Source of the DNA: Candidatus Eiseniibacteriota bacterium
Lineage (GTDB): Bacteria > Orphanbacterota > Orphanbacteria > Orphanbacterales > Orphanbacteraceae
Direction of reading: 5' to 3'
Assembly: GCA_029262235.1 (NCBI GenBank)
Contig: JAJCZU010000002.1
Coordinates: 1,170,041-1,234,040 of the forward strand
Length of the DNA stretch: 64,000 bases
The translations under genes and the position numbers were made by a program. Positions 8,447-18,012 of the stretch are shown piece by piece (the stretch's first letter is position 1; each line of letters begins with the position of its first letter). Below the pieces are notes generated by a model. It was not told the origin of the DNA and made no database searches. It saw only the letters and a program-made list of their open reading frames with translations.

Positions 8447-9496
8447 CTATTCCTGTGCGGGCGCATCCTTTTCGCGCCGCGCATTGGCCAGACGATCGTC
8501 GTACCAGGACGCGAAGAACTGCGCCCATGACGGACGCCGGCGAATCGCTTCCCACCAGTCCGCGTTATCCCTGTACCACGCCACCGTTCTGTCGATCCCG
8601 CCTTCGAATGAAACCGCGGGCTTCCAGCCGAGGTCGCGTTCGATTTTCGCAGGGTCGATCGCATAGCGCCAGTCGTGGCCGGGTCGGTCCTTCACGAAGC
8701 GGATGAGTTCCGGCGACCGACCGAGACGCGTCAGAATCTCACGGACGATTTCGAGGTTCGGGCGTTCCGCGCGCGATCCGATATTGTAGACATCGCCGAT
8801 CGTTCCCTTCTCGAGCACCGCGTGGATCGCCGCGCAGTGATCCTCCACGAAAATCCAGTCGCGCACGTTCGAACCGTCGCCGTAAACGGGCAGCGTCTTC
8901 TCTTCGAGCGCCCGGATCGTCATGAGCGGGATCAGCTTTTCGGGAAACTGGAACGGCCCGTAGTTGTTGCAGCAGCGGGTGACCATGGCGGGTACACCGT
9001 GCGTCTCGACATACGAACGCACGAAGAGATCCGCGGCGGCCTTGCTCGCGGCATACGGGCTGTTCGGCTGAATAGGGCTGCTCTCGGAGAACGCGCCGGT
9101 CTCGCCGAGCGAGCCGTACACTTCGTCGGTGGAGATCTGAACGAAGCGCGACGGCTTGTGAACACGGGCGGCTTCGAGAAGAACGAGCGTGCCTTCCACG
9201 TTCGTCCTGTAAAACGACGAGGCGTCGAGAATGCTGCGGTCGACGTGCGACTCGGCCGCGAAATGAACGACGGCGTCACAGCCGCGCATGACCGCGTCCA
9301 CCGCTTTCGCGTCGGCAATGTCGCCCTGCACGAACCGGTAGCGGGGATCACTTTCAACATCCCGCAGGTTCTCTTCGTTCGCCACTTCCGTAAGCTTGTC
9401 GAAGTTGACCACCTGCGCGTCAGGACGGTTCGCGAGCACCCAGTGCACGTAATTCGAACCGATGAAGCCGGCGCCGCCTGTCACGAGAAGCTTCAC
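8447..9496 (-). CDS. rfbB: dTDP-glucose 4,6-dehydratase (RfbB/RmlB)
   Basis: An extended short-chain dehydrogenase of 349 residues that converts dTDP-glucose to dTDP-4-keto-6-deoxyglucose. It has the NAD-binding motif 'GGAGFIGSNYV' (residues 7-17), the family-specific 'STDEVYGSLGETGAFSE' and the catalytic 'YAASK' (Y-x-x-x-K). The reading frame stays open further upstream, but GTG at 9496 gives the canonical 'MKLLVTGGAGF' N-terminus and overlaps the rfbA stop in a GTGA junction, so I take that start. It lies last in a minus-strand block with rfbA upstream. Confidence 0.94.
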   Translation of the reverse strand: MKLLVTGGAGFIGSNYVHWVLANRPDAQVVNFDKLTEVANEENLRDVESDPRYRFVQGDIADAKAVDAVMRGCDAVVHFAAESHVDRSILDASSFYRTNVEGTLVLLEAARVHKPSRFVQISTDEVYGSLGETGAFSESSPIQPNSPYAASKAAADLFVRSYVETHGVPAMVTRCCNNYGPFQFPEKLIPLMTIRALEEKTLPVYGDGSNVRDWIFVEDHCAAIHAVLEKGTIGDVYNIGSRAERPNLEIVREILTRLGRSPELIRFVKDRPGHDWRYAIDPAKIERDLGWKPAVSFEGGIDRTVAWYRDNADWWEAIRRRPSWAQFFASWYDDRLANARREKDAPAQE

Positions 9497-10215
9497 GACA
9501 TCTTCTTCCTGGCCACGAGTTCGTTCGCGCGGTAGAGGGAGGGGAATGTGCCGGCATCCGTCCACCATCCCTCGAGTTCGTTCCACGTGAGTTCGCCGCG
9601 GTCAATGTACGCGTTGTTCACGTCGGTGATCTCGAGTTCGCCCCGGTCGGACGGCCGCAGCGTCTTGATGATTTCGAAAACGTTCGCATCGTAGAGATAC
9701 ACACCGGTTACGGCGTAGTGGGAGAGAGGCGTTTTCGGCTTCTCGACGATCCGCACCACGCGATCGCCATCGAGTTCGGCAACACCGAAGCGTTCCGGAT
9801 CGCTCACTTCCTTGAGCAGGATCTTCGCGCCGCGCTTCTGTTTCGCGAAATCTTCGACAGCCCCGCGAATGCTCGACTCGATAATGTTGTCGCCGAGAAT
9901 GACGCACACCGGATCGCCGCCCGCGAAGTACGCGGCCAGCCCGAGGGCTTCGGCGATGCCGCCTTCGCCTTCCTGATACGTGTAATTCAGATGCTCGAGC
10001 CCGAATTCCTTGCCGTTTCCGAGCAGCGTGAGAAAATCGCCCGCATCGTTCCCGCCGGTCACGATCAGAATGTCCGTAATGCCCGCGTCGACGAGGGTCT
10101 GAATCGGGTAGTAGATCATTGGTTTGTCGTAAACGGGAAGCAGATGCTTGTTCGTCACTTTCGTGAGCGGATGAAGACGAGTGCCGAGGCCCCCCGCCAG
10201 TACGATGCCCTTCAT
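9493..10215 (-). CDS. rfbA: Glucose-1-phosphate thymidylyltransferase (RfbA/RmlA, short form)
   Basis: A 240-residue nucleotidyltransferase that makes dTDP-glucose from glucose-1-phosphate and dTTP. The signature 'GIVLAGGLGTRLHPLT' (residues 3-18), 'NKHLLPVYDKPMIYYP' and 'VILGDNII' are present. ATG at 10215 gives the canonical 'MKGIVLAGG' start, although the frame is open upstream. At 240 residues it is shorter than the 290-residue enterobacterial RmlA and matches the short class that lacks the extra C-terminal helices. The stop overlaps rfbB (GTGA). Substrate specificity for dTTP rests on the rfbB neighbour. Confidence 0.9.
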   Translation of the reverse strand: MKGIVLAGGLGTRLHPLTKVTNKHLLPVYDKPMIYYPIQTLVDAGITDILIVTGGNDAGDFLTLLGNGKEFGLEHLNYTYQEGEGGIAEALGLAAYFAGGDPVCVILGDNIIESSIRGAVEDFAKQKRGAKILLKEVSDPERFGVAELDGDRVVRIVEKPKTPLSHYAVTGVYLYDANVFEIIKTLRPSDRGELEITDVNNAYIDRGELTWNELEGWWTDAGTFPSLYRANELVARKKMS

Positions 10216-10279
10216 ATCGTCAATCGTCCTTCTGCTTGGTGTAACAGGTTGTGGAGTCGTGATAATACCACGCCGGCCG

Positions 10280-13200
10280 TCAGACGGCGAAGTAGCGGGC
10301 ATCCGGATGGTGAAACACGAGCGCGGAAACGCTGGCTTCGGGATCCATCATGTCGCCTTCGGTGAGCGAAACGCCGATCTCGGTCGGATCGAGCAGCGCG
10401 AAAAGGAGCTGCTGGCCGGCAAGATCGGGGCAGGCGGGATAGCCGAAACTGTAGCGCTTGCCACGATACCGGGCGGACAGCGTCTCTTTCATCGTCATCG
10501 CGGCCGGGTCCGGGAAGCCCCATCGCCTGCGGATGTCGCGATGCACCCACTCGGCAGCCGCCTCGGCGGTCTCGAGTGCGAGCGCTGCCAGCGCGTGGCT
10601 TCGCAGGTACTCGCCCTGCTGCTTGTATTTCTCGACCCGCTCACGCATGGCGCTTCCGGCGGTCGTGACGAAAAGGGCGACATGATCGTTCTCGGGAAGC
10701 ACGTAGTCCGCAAGACAGAGCCCGTCCGGGCCGGCCCTTCGCGGAAGATCCCAGTGCCCGGCCTCCGCGCCACCGGAGTCGAGGAGAGTGAGGCGGTTCC
10801 CGTCCGACACGGCGCGATAGAAGCGATGCACCGCGCGCGCTTCCAGACCATCGCGCCGCCACTCGTCCTGCAGGCTCTTGACGAGACGCTTCAGATCGGC
10901 AAGCTTCGGGTCGTTCTTCTTCGCGAGACGCTCGACGCCTCCGCGGAGGCCGAGGTGTTTTCCGTAGAGCATCTGCTCGCTGAGAAGCGACCATACGCCG
11001 TCGAGATCAAGCACATCGACATGGCGATCGAGATCGGGGGGGACCGGTGCTTCGATCGAGCGATCGACGAGCGAACTCGGGGTCGTCCCCGCTTCCGCCT
11101 GGTCGGGCACGCTCTCCTGTGCGGATTCGCGATCGGCCGCCACCGATTCGGCGACCTCCGCCGCGAGTACGCCGCGCTCCTTCTCGTCCGTAAGACGCTC
11201 GACGAGCCGCAGCCCGGTCATGGCGTCTTCCGCGTACGTGCAGAGGCCGTCGTATGCCGCCGCAATCTTCTTGTGCGTGAAGCGGCGCGAGAGGGCCGCC
11301 CCGCCTACGAGGAGCGGCGTCGTGACACCCTGCGCCCGCAGGTCCCCTGCGGTCAGCACCATCTGCTGGGCGCTCTTCACAAGAAGACCGGAGAGGCCGA
11401 TCACATCCGGGTTGTGCTCACGCACGGCCTGCAGAATCCGTTCGCTCGGAATCTTGATCCCTAAATTGATAACTTTAAAACCGTTGTTCGAAAGAATGAT
11501 GTCGACCAGATTTTTCCCGATGTCGTGCACGTCTCCCTTGACGGTCGCAAGCAGAACGCGCCCGCGCGTCGCATCTTCGCTCTTGTCCATGTACGGCTCG
11601 AGATGAGAGACGGCGGCCTTCATTGCTTCCGCGCTCTGCAGTACCTCCGCGACGATCAACTGGTTCGACGAGAAGAGCCGGCCCACTTCCGCCATTCCCT
11701 TCATGAGCGGCCCGTTGATGATCGCGAGCGGCCCGTCCCACCGACCGTCCCCGAGCGCCGTGTCGAGATCTTCCGTCAGTCCGACTTTGCTTCCCTCGAC
11801 GATGGCGCGCGCGATGCGATCTTCGAGCGGCAGCGATTCGCGCGGCGTGGCCGATTCGCGCTTGCGTCCGCGGAAGTGCAACGTGAACGCTTCGATCGCG
11901 GCCTGGCTTCCGGCTTCGTCGCCCGGATCGAGGAAGATCAGGCTTTCCGCCAGGCGGCGTTCCTCTTCGGGGATTTCGGCGTACCGTGCGAGGCGTTCCG
12001 TGTTGACGATCGCGGCGTCCAGACCCGCGCGCGTCGCGTGATGCAGAAAGACGGCGTTCAGCACTTCGCGTCCGGCGGGGGGGAGCCCGAACGAGACGTT
12101 CGAAATGCCCAGTATCGTTTTCGTGAGCGGGAATTCGCCCTTGAGCATACGGACGCCTTCGATGGTAGCCCCTGCGGAGCCGATGTACTGGACGTCGCCG
12201 GTGCCGCATGGAAAGACGAGGGCGTCCCACAGGATGTCCTCGGGCGGTATCCCGTACTCTTCCGTCAGCAGTTCGTAGCTCCGGGCGGCCACTTCGCGTT
12301 TTCGCTCCACCGTAACGGCCATGCCCTGATCGGGATCCTCGTCGATCAGTCCGACCACGAGCGAGGCGCCGTACTTTCTGGCGAGCGGTACCACCTGATC
12401 GAAACGCTCCGGCCCGTCTTCGAGATTGATCGAGTTCAGAATCGACTTGCCCTGGCAGTATGTCAGCGCTCTTTCCATGACCTTGTGATCGGTGGAGTCG
12501 ATCATGAGAGGCACGCGCACCATGCGCACGATCCGGTCGAGAAAACGTTCGATGTCGTCCAGCTCGTCGCGATCGGGATTCTGCATGCAGATGTCGACGA
12601 TCTGAGCGCCCGTGCGAACCTGGGCGCGCCCGACTTCCGCGGCCGCTTCGAAATCGCCGGCTTCGATTAATCGCTTGAACTTGCGGCTGCCGAGAACGTT
12701 CGTACGCTCGCCGACGAGGAGCGGGCGGTTGTCGTTCGTGAGCTCCACCGCTTCCATGCCGGAGAGCAATGTTCGCTGATGGATAGACGAGCTGCGGGGC
12801 GTTCGCTCGCGCACCATGGCGGCGAGCGCCTTGATATGGGTGGGCGTCGTTCCACAGCAGCCGCCGACGAGATTGAGCCAGCCTTCGTCCGCGAACCGGC
12901 CGAGAATGCCGGCAACGTGCTCGGCGTCCTGCGAATAGAGTCCATCCTCGTTCGGGAGCCCCGCGTTCGGCACACAGGCAACGCGCGTCCGCGCCAGTCC
13001 GGAAATCGTACGGAGATGGTCGGTCATGAGATCGGGGCCCGAACCACAGTTCAGGCCGAGGTACAGCAGTTCGGGGTGGAGCATGGAAATGGCGTACGCC
13101 TCCGCATCCTGGCCCGCCAGCATGGTCCCCATGGTTTCGATCGTCGCCGAAACCGCAACGGGAAGCGTGCGCCCCGTCGCGCCCGCCGCGTCATCGATCC

Positions 13201-13753
13201 CGAGAAGGCCCGCTTTGATATTGCGCGTGTCCTGGCACGTTTCGAGCAGCAGATAATCCGCGCCGCCTTCGATAAGACCGATGGCCTGATCGCGGTACGA
13301 CGCGCGCAGTTCCTCGAACGTGACGCCCCCCGTAACCGAAATGGCCTTCGTGGTCGGCCCCATCGATCCGCACACGAACCGCAGGCGCCCGGGCGCATCG
13401 AACTCCGCGCACGCCTCGCGCGCGATTTCCGCGGCAAGGCGATTGATTTCGATCGCGTGGTCCTGCAGATCGTATTCCGCGAGCACGATGCTCGCCCCGC
13501 CGAACGTGTTCGTCTCGATGATGTCCGCGCCCACCGCCAGGTAGTCACGATGCAGATCGAGCACGACGTCGGGCCGCGTTCTTACGAGGTTTTCGTTACA
13601 CCCTTCGAGCGCCGGACCGCCGAAATCGTCTGCAGCAAGATTCCGCGCCTGGAAGCCGGTGCCGGTGGCCCCGTCCATGACGAGAATCCGTTCGTCGAAT
13701 GCGTCGTAAAGCGCCGCCTCGCGGGCCGCGCGGTCCTGTTGTGTTTCACTCAT
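10280..13753 (-). CDS. metH: Cobalamin-dependent methionine synthase (MetH)
   Basis: A full-length four-module MetH of 1157 residues. The homocysteine-binding barrel (1 to about 330) has zinc cysteines in 'LNCGSG' (about 236) and 'GGCCGT' (about 298-299). A pterin-binding barrel (about 340-620) follows, then the cobalamin cap and Rossmann domain with D-x-H-x-x-G in 'GDVHDIGKN' (about 741-746). The C-terminal reactivation domain has '[12 protein letters not shown]', which binds AdoMet. It transfers the methyl group of 5-methyl-THF to homocysteine through B12. Its start lies 2 bases beyond the stop of the upstream methyltransferase/reductase gene, so they are probably co-transcribed. No cobalamin or SAM riboswitch is visible close by. 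Confidence 0.96.
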   Translation of the reverse strand: MSETQQDRAAREAALYDAFDERILVMDGATGTGFQARNLAADDFGGPALEGCNENLVRTRPDVVLDLHRDYLAVGADIIETNTFGGASIVLAEYDLQDHAIEINRLAAEIAREACAEFDAPGRLRFVCGSMGPTTKAISVTGGVTFEELRASYRDQAIGLIEGGADYLLLETCQDTRNIKAGLLGIDDAAGATGRTLPVAVSATIETMGTMLAGQDAEAYAISMLHPELLYLGLNCGSGPDLMTDHLRTISGLARTRVACVPNAGLPNEDGLYSQDAEHVAGILGRFADEGWLNLVGGCCGTTPTHIKALAAMVRERTPRSSSIHQRTLLSGMEAVELTNDNRPLLVGERTNVLGSRKFKRLIEAGDFEAAAEVGRAQVRTGAQIVDICMQNPDRDELDDIERFLDRIVRMVRVPLMIDSTDHKVMERALTYCQGKSILNSINLEDGPERFDQVVPLARKYGASLVVGLIDEDPDQGMAVTVERKREVAARSYELLTEEYGIPPEDILWDALVFPCGTGDVQYIGSAGATIEGVRMLKGEFPLTKTILGISNVSFGLPPAGREVLNAVFLHHATRAGLDAAIVNTERLARYAEIPEEERRLAESLIFLDPGDEAGSQAAIEAFTLHFRGRKRESATPRESLPLEDRIARAIVEGSKVGLTEDLDTALGDGRWDGPLAIINGPLMKGMAEVGRLFSSNQLIVAEVLQSAEAMKAAVSHLEPYMDKSEDATRGRVLLATVKGDVHDIGKNLVDIILSNNGFKVINLGIKIPSERILQAVREHNPDVIGLSGLLVKSAQQMVLTAGDLRAQGVTTPLLVGGAALSRRFTHKKIAAAYDGLCTYAEDAMTGLRLVERLTDEKERGVLAAEVAESVAADRESAQESVPDQAEAGTTPSSLVDRSIEAPVPPDLDRHVDVLDLDGVWSLLSEQMLYGKHLGLRGGVERLAKKNDPKLADLKRLVKSLQDEWRRDGLEARAVHRFYRAVSDGNRLTLLDSGGAEAGHWDLPRRAGPDGLCLADYVLPENDHVALFVTTAGSAMRERVEKYKQQGEYLRSHALAALALETAEAAAEWVHRDIRRRWGFPDPAAMTMKETLSARYRGKRYSFGYPACPDLAGQQLLFALLDPTEIGVSLTEGDMMDPEASVSALVFHHPDARYFAV

Positions 13754-13755
13754 GA

Positions 13756-15594
13756 TTAAAGGATCTCATCCAGTATGCGCTGTGCCGCTTCCGTTCGCCC
13801 GAACGGCGCGGCAATTTGAACGCCTTGTGTGTTGTTCTTCATATGGCGGAATGTTTCGAGTGCGATTGCGAGCCCTTCCTCGCGCGCGTCCTCGCGTGAA
13901 TCGCACTTTCTGAGGCGCTCGATCACATCCGCGGGCACCGAACATCCCGGCACTTCGTTGTTCATGAACTCCGCGTTCCGCAGAGACTGCAGCGGCCAGA
14001 GGCCCGCGATCACGGGAACGTCGAATCGCTCCACTTTCTCGAGAAAGCGATTCAGAACATCGAGATCGAACACGGGTTGCGTAATAATGTACTCGGCGCC
14101 GGCCTCGAGCTTCCAGTAAAGCCGCTTCAGTTCCTGGTCGAGGTTCAGCGCGCCCGGATCCGCTCCGACGCCGATGCAGAATCCTGCCGGCTCTCCGATC
14201 GGATTCGCGGCGATGTCGAGCCCGTGATTCAGGCGGTTCAAGATATTCGTAAGTCCGATCGAGTCGATATCGAACACGGCCGTTGCGTCCGGATAGTTCC
14301 CGAGCTTCGGCGGATCGCCCGTGATGGCCAGTATGTTGCGGACGCCGAGCGCCCACGCACCCAGAAGATCGCTCTGGATCCCGATCACGTTCCTGTCGCG
14401 GCACGCGTAATGAAGCACCGCTTCGATACCGACCTCGCGTTGAATCTGGATCGCGAGGGAGAGTGCGCTCATGCGCGCCATCGCGCGCGGTCCGTCGGGA
14501 ATATTGATGCAGTCGACGCCGAGCACGTGCATCCTGCGCGCGGCTTCGAGCTCCTTTTTCGCGCTCGTGCCACGGGGGGCCACGAGCTCGACGAGCGTCA
14601 CGAAGCGCCCGGTCGCGAGCTTCCCGCCCAGGCGACTCTTGTCGTACAGCGCGCGGGGTTCGACCTCCGGAGGCGCTTCGACCGCTTCGATCGGAGCGCG
14701 CGCGACGACCGACATCGCCGCCTCGGCCCGAAACGTGCGCGCCATCGCTTTCAGATGAGAGGGGGAGACGCCGCAGCATCCCCCGACAACACTGGCGCCC
14801 GCCTGCAGAAACCGCTTCGTGAAGCTGGCGAGATATTCCGGCGTGCTCAGATAGATATTGCGCCCTTCGACGTCGCGCGGCTTGCCGGCGTTCGGCATCA
14901 CGGCGAGCGGCACTTCGGTATTCTCGCGCACCGTTTCGAGCCACTCCAGCATCACGTGCGGGCCGACCGAACAGTTGACGCCCACGAGATCGGCTCCCAC
15001 CGAGAGAAGGTCGGTCAGCACCTGCGAGGGGGAAGCGCCCGTCAGTGAACCGGCGTCATCGGTGATCGTGAGCTCCGCCAGGATCGGAATGTCCGGCGCG
15101 ATCTGACGGCAGGCGCGCACGGCTTCCGCCAGTTCCGAGTGATACGTGAACGTTTCACATACGAAGAGATCGATGCCGCCCGCAACAAGTGCCTCCACCT
15201 GCTCCGCGAACATGTCGCGCGCTTCAGACAGCGCAAGGGGGCCGAGCGGTTCGATCTGAACACCGAGAGGGCCGACGCAGCCCGCGACCCACACTTCGTC
15301 GCCCGCCGCCTGCTGCGCAATCTCCGCCCCGCGACGATTGATTTCGACGACTTGATCCGCAAGCCCGTGTCGCTTCAGTTTCGCGCGATTCGCGCTGAAC
15401 GTGTTGGTCGTGAGCACTTCCGCGCCCGCGGCCCTGAATTCCTCGTGCAGAGAGCGCACGAGATCCGGATCGCTGAGATTCACCTGGTCGAACGACCGGT
15501 TGATGTAGACGCCGCGTTCGTAGAGGCTCGTCCCCATGCCGCCGTCGAACAGAACGGGGCCCTGGAGAAGGCGCTCTCGAAACGGGATCTTCAT
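13756..15594 (-). CDS. Bifunctional homocysteine S-methyltransferase / methylenetetrahydrofolate reductase
   Basis: A fusion of 612 residues, as in YitJ-type proteins. The N-terminal half (about 1-310) is a zinc-dependent homocysteine methyltransferase barrel with 'LFDGGMGTSLYERG' at residues 14-27 and the zinc ligands in 'GGCCGVSPSHLK' (about 271-272). The C-terminal half (about 320-612) is a MetF-type flavin reductase barrel with 'INIPDGPRAMARMS' and 'ITQPVFDLDVL'. The reductase would supply the 5-methyl-THF used by MetH next door. ATG at 15594 starts the family-like N-terminus; the frame is open further upstream but without family similarity. Gene order suggests a methionine-cycle pair. 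Confidence 0.94.
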   Translation of the reverse strand: MKIPFRERLLQGPVLFDGGMGTSLYERGVYINRSFDQVNLSDPDLVRSLHEEFRAAGAEVLTTNTFSANRAKLKRHGLADQVVEINRRGAEIAQQAAGDEVWVAGCVGPLGVQIEPLGPLALSEARDMFAEQVEALVAGGIDLFVCETFTYHSELAEAVRACRQIAPDIPILAELTITDDAGSLTGASPSQVLTDLLSVGADLVGVNCSVGPHVMLEWLETVRENTEVPLAVMPNAGKPRDVEGRNIYLSTPEYLASFTKRFLQAGASVVGGCCGVSPSHLKAMARTFRAEAAMSVVARAPIEAVEAPPEVEPRALYDKSRLGGKLATGRFVTLVELVAPRGTSAKKELEAARRMHVLGVDCINIPDGPRAMARMSALSLAIQIQREVGIEAVLHYACRDRNVIGIQSDLLGAWALGVRNILAITGDPPKLGNYPDATAVFDIDSIGLTNILNRLNHGLDIAANPIGEPAGFCIGVGADPGALNLDQELKRLYWKLEAGAEYIITQPVFDLDVLNRFLEKVERFDVPVIAGLWPLQSLRNAEFMNNEVPGCSVPADVIERLRKCDSREDAREEGLAIALETFRHMKNNTQGVQIAAPFGRTEAAQRILDEIL

Positions 15595-15623
15595 AGCGGG
15601 GCCTTCCGTAAGGGGAGAAGGAG

Positions 15624-16145
15624 CTAGCGGTTCGTAATTCCCCACGCATCGAAGCCGACGGCGGGATCGTCATGTGGAATACGGAATTCGTCGGACGGGT
15701 CGTAGGTCCTGTTCGTGTAGTAGACCATCACCAGATCGTCCCCCGGCATGACCTCGTATCCGTGCGCCACCCCCGCGGGGATGCGAACGGCCCGCGGGTA
15801 GAGTTCGCCCGCGAAAATCGAGTGCGCCACGCCGTAAGTGGGGGAGTCGACCCGGAAGTCGACAAGCGCAATCCGCGCCTTGCCCATGACGGGGAGGAAG
15901 ATGTCGTCCTGCTTCTTATGATAGTGGAAAGCTTTGATGACGCCAGCCTGGGACCGGGTGGTGGAAGTCTGGCGAAACGTAAAACCGGCGGCGATGGGGT
16001 CGTCATGACGAAAGACCTCGGCGAAGTGGCCGCGATCGTCCGGAAACAGACGAAGAGACCGGATCACGACTCCGTCGATCAGGCCGTCAGGCGCGTCGCC
16101 CTGAACAATGGTGTGAGTGCGAATGTTTGTCGGCTCCAGACGCAT
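15624..16145 (-). CDS. dTDP-4-dehydrorhamnose 3,5-epimerase family protein (RmlC-like cupin)
   Basis: A 173-residue cupin related to RmlC. 'LFPDDRGHFAEVFRHDD' matches the family's 'D-x-R-G-x-F-x-E-x-F', and 'GVIKAFHYHKKQDDIF' holds the catalytic histidine position but has K where classical RmlC has R. 'IPAGVAHGYEV' and 'YYTNRTYDPSDE' follow as in the family. The changes around the active site place it in the divergent branch, so it may be a 3- or 5-epimerase rather than true RmlC. ATG at 16145 has GAGGAG nine bases upstream, and a possible promoter lies at 16208-16236, which would exclude the longer frame start at 16223. Confidence 0.85.
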   Translation of the reverse strand: MRLEPTNIRTHTIVQGDAPDGLIDGVVIRSLRLFPDDRGHFAEVFRHDDPIAAGFTFRQTSTTRSQAGVIKAFHYHKKQDDIFLPVMGKARIALVDFRVDSPTYGVAHSIFAGELYPRAVRIPAGVAHGYEVMPGDDLVMVYYTNRTYDPSDEFRIPHDDPAVGFDAWGITNR

Positions 16146-16207
16146 GCGTACGTACTCCTCCACGGGCCGGGCGGGCTTTGTGCGTGCGGAAAACAGAATC
16201 TGCGTGT

Positions 16208-16236
16208 ACGATGCCGCAGGCATCCGGCAAGGTCAA
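16208..16236 (-). promoter_or_regulatory. Possible sigma-70-type promoter for the minus-strand dTDP-sugar/methionine block
   Basis: Read on the minus strand, TTGACC (16236-16231) is followed after 17 bases by CATCGT (16213-16208), about 60 bases before the epimerase start. The -35 matches other promoters in this window, but the -10 is weak. The epimerase and the divergent sugar transferase share the 317-base gap 16146-16462, which otherwise shows no gene. Confidence 0.35.
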
Positions 16237-16290
16237 GGGGAAAGGGGCTTGCGGCGGCCCTCCGACAAACCCCGTAAGTGCATGGAAGAC

Positions 16291-16320
16291 TTGACGCAGC
16301 GCCGTTTTTCATGGTATCGT
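16291..16320 (+). promoter_or_regulatory. Possible promoter for the exopolysaccharide locus
   Basis: TTGACG (16291-16296) and TATCGT (16315-16320) are separated by 18 bases, about 140 bases before the first gene of the exopolysaccharide locus. It is the best -35/-10 pair in the divergent gap. The long leader could hold regulation, but I see no riboswitch fold or terminator there. Confidence 0.42.
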
Positions 16321-16462
16321 AAGAAGGCGTCACAGTGACGTGACGACCCTCCCCCGCATCATCCTCAGCAGGAGCATACGTACAACGAACCTTGCTATCG
16401 AGCGGGACCGAACGAAATCGACGGTTCCATACATCCCTGAAGGACACCACGAGGGAAACTCG

Positions 16463-17104
16463 ATGACCGAGGTTCTACTCTCCCTTCCCATGGAGAAGCG
16501 GAGTACGTATGCATTCGTCAAGCGCGCGGTCGACATTCTGGTCGCCGGCGTTTTCCTTGTTGCATTTTTCCCTCTTTTTCTCATGATAGCGTTGCTGATT
16601 CGTATCGACTCACCAGGGCCGGTCATCTTTCGGCAGGTCCGCGTGGGAAAAGATGGAAAAAGATTTAACTTCTATAAATTCCGGTCGATGGTTAAAGATG
16701 CGGAGCAAATGAAGCAAAGTCTGCTGGATCAGAACGAAGCGGAACAACCGTTGTTCAAGATTCGTGAGGATCCGCGGATCACACGACTGGGTAAGTTCTT
16801 GCGGCTCAGCAGCTTGGACGAAGTACCCCAGCTGTTCAACGTTCTGCGCGGCGACCTGACGCTCGTGGGGCCCAGGCCGCATCTTCCGGAAGAAGTCCGT
16901 GAGTACACGGAGGCGCACCGGATCAGGCTGAGTGTGGCGCCGGGAATCACCTGTCTCTGGCAGGCGAATCACCGGTTGTCGACGAAATTCGTGGACTGGA
17001 TCGAGTCGGACATCCGTTACGTGAACGAGCGATCGTTCGCACTCGATCTGAAGATATTGTGGGACACGCTGATCACGGTCCTAAGCAGGAGAAACGCGGC
17101 TTGA
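16463..17104 (+). CDS. Polyprenyl-phosphate sugar-phosphate transferase (short form)
   Basis: A 213-residue initiating sugar transferase of the bacterial sugar transferase family (PF02397 type), which puts a hexose-phosphate onto undecaprenyl phosphate at the inner membrane. One hydrophobic helix (about residues 20-45) is followed by 'SPGPVIFRQVRVGKDGKRFN', 'YKFRSMVKD' and the catalytic region 'LSSLDEVPQLFNVLRGDLTLVGPRP'. It lacks the N-terminal membrane and nucleotide-binding-like part found in the second transferase at 32594. ATG at 16463 follows GAGGGA; an in-frame upstream extension has no similarity. Its stop overlaps the export lipoprotein gene (TTGA). Confidence 0.9.
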   Translation: MTEVLLSLPMEKRSTYAFVKRAVDILVAGVFLVAFFPLFLMIALLIRIDSPGPVIFRQVRVGKDGKRFNFYKFRSMVKDAEQMKQSLLDQNEAEQPLFKIREDPRITRLGKFLRLSSLDEVPQLFNVLRGDLTLVGPRPHLPEEVREYTEAHRIRLSVAPGITCLWQANHRLSTKFVDWIESDIRYVNERSFALDLKILWDTLITVLSRRNAA

Positions 17105-17964
17105 AACGGATCGCTCTTCTCATGGCCGGCTCACTGGCCGTCTGGATACTCTTCGCGGGTTGCGGTTCGCGCCCCGGTTTCGAGGCGGACTTCGCGGAAG
17201 GCCCTCGTGTGGACGCCCCGGAAAGCGGGATGACCGACGAGGAACTGGACAAGATCCGGCGTGAGGAAGCGGCGCAGCGAAAAACCGAGTTGCGCGAGAT
17301 GATCGCGGCCGATCGCCTGCAGGCGGTCGACTCCGAACGCGAGGGCGTGGACATTTACGCAGGGGTGGGACCGTATCGTCTCGGGCCCGGCGATGTGTTT
17401 CTGCTCCGGTTCGCGCCGCAGAACGAAATGAACGCGTCGTTCACGGTGCAGCCCGACGGCATGGTCAACTTCGACCTGATCGGGGAGCTCCCCGTCGCAG
17501 GGATGACGCCGTCCGATCTCGGGAAAACTCTCGAAGAACTGTACGCGGTCTATCTGCGCGATCCGATCATCAACGTCACGATGCGGGAGACGACCTCCCA
17601 GCGGCTTTATGTGTTCGGCGAGGTCACGAGACCGGGCATGTTCGAGCTGAAGAATCCGACCACGCTCACGCACGCGCTCAGCATGGCGGGCGGGTGGAAG
17701 GATTCGGCACGCATGGAAAACGTCATGGTGATCCGCGTCGGCGAGGATGACGTGCCGTTCGCGTTTCAGATCGACATCAAGGAGATGCTGGAAGAGCGCG
17801 TCGTGCACAGAGACGTCACGCTTCAGAATATGGATATCGTATACGTACCGGAAGGCAGGATCTCGGCGACGGGAGACTGGATCGCGCGCTTCTTCCGGAT
17901 CGTGCAGCCGCCGATCGACGCGGCATGGCGCGCTGTCATCGTGAAGAACGGGTTCACTCCGTAG
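17101..17964 (+). CDS. Polysaccharide export lipoprotein (Wza/OtnA family)
   Basis: An outer membrane polysaccharide export protein of 287 residues. A lipoprotein signal peptide ends in the lipobox 'LFAGC' with lipidated C21. The export domain starts at 'YRLGPGDVFLLRFAP' and includes 'FTVQPDGMVNFDLIGELPVAG'. An SLBB domain follows with 'YVFGEVTRPGMFELKNP'. Wza-type proteins form the periplasmic/outer membrane channel of Wzy-dependent export. The TTG start overlaps the previous stop, as at several junctions in this window. It is shorter than E. coli Wza (379), with one clear SLBB domain. Confidence 0.93.
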   Translation: MKRIALLMAGSLAVWILFAGCGSRPGFEADFAEGPRVDAPESGMTDEELDKIRREEAAQRKTELREMIAADRLQAVDSEREGVDIYAGVGPYRLGPGDVFLLRFAPQNEMNASFTVQPDGMVNFDLIGELPVAGMTPSDLGKTLEELYAVYLRDPIINVTMRETTSQRLYVFGEVTRPGMFELKNPTTLTHALSMAGGWKDSARMENVMVIRVGEDDVPFAFQIDIKEMLEERVVHRDVTLQNMDIVYVPEGRISATGDWIARFFRIVQPPIDAAWRAVIVKNGFTP

Positions 17965-18012
17965 GCACACTGTGTTTACGCAATCGATAACGAGCGGGGC
18001 ACCGGGAACGGC

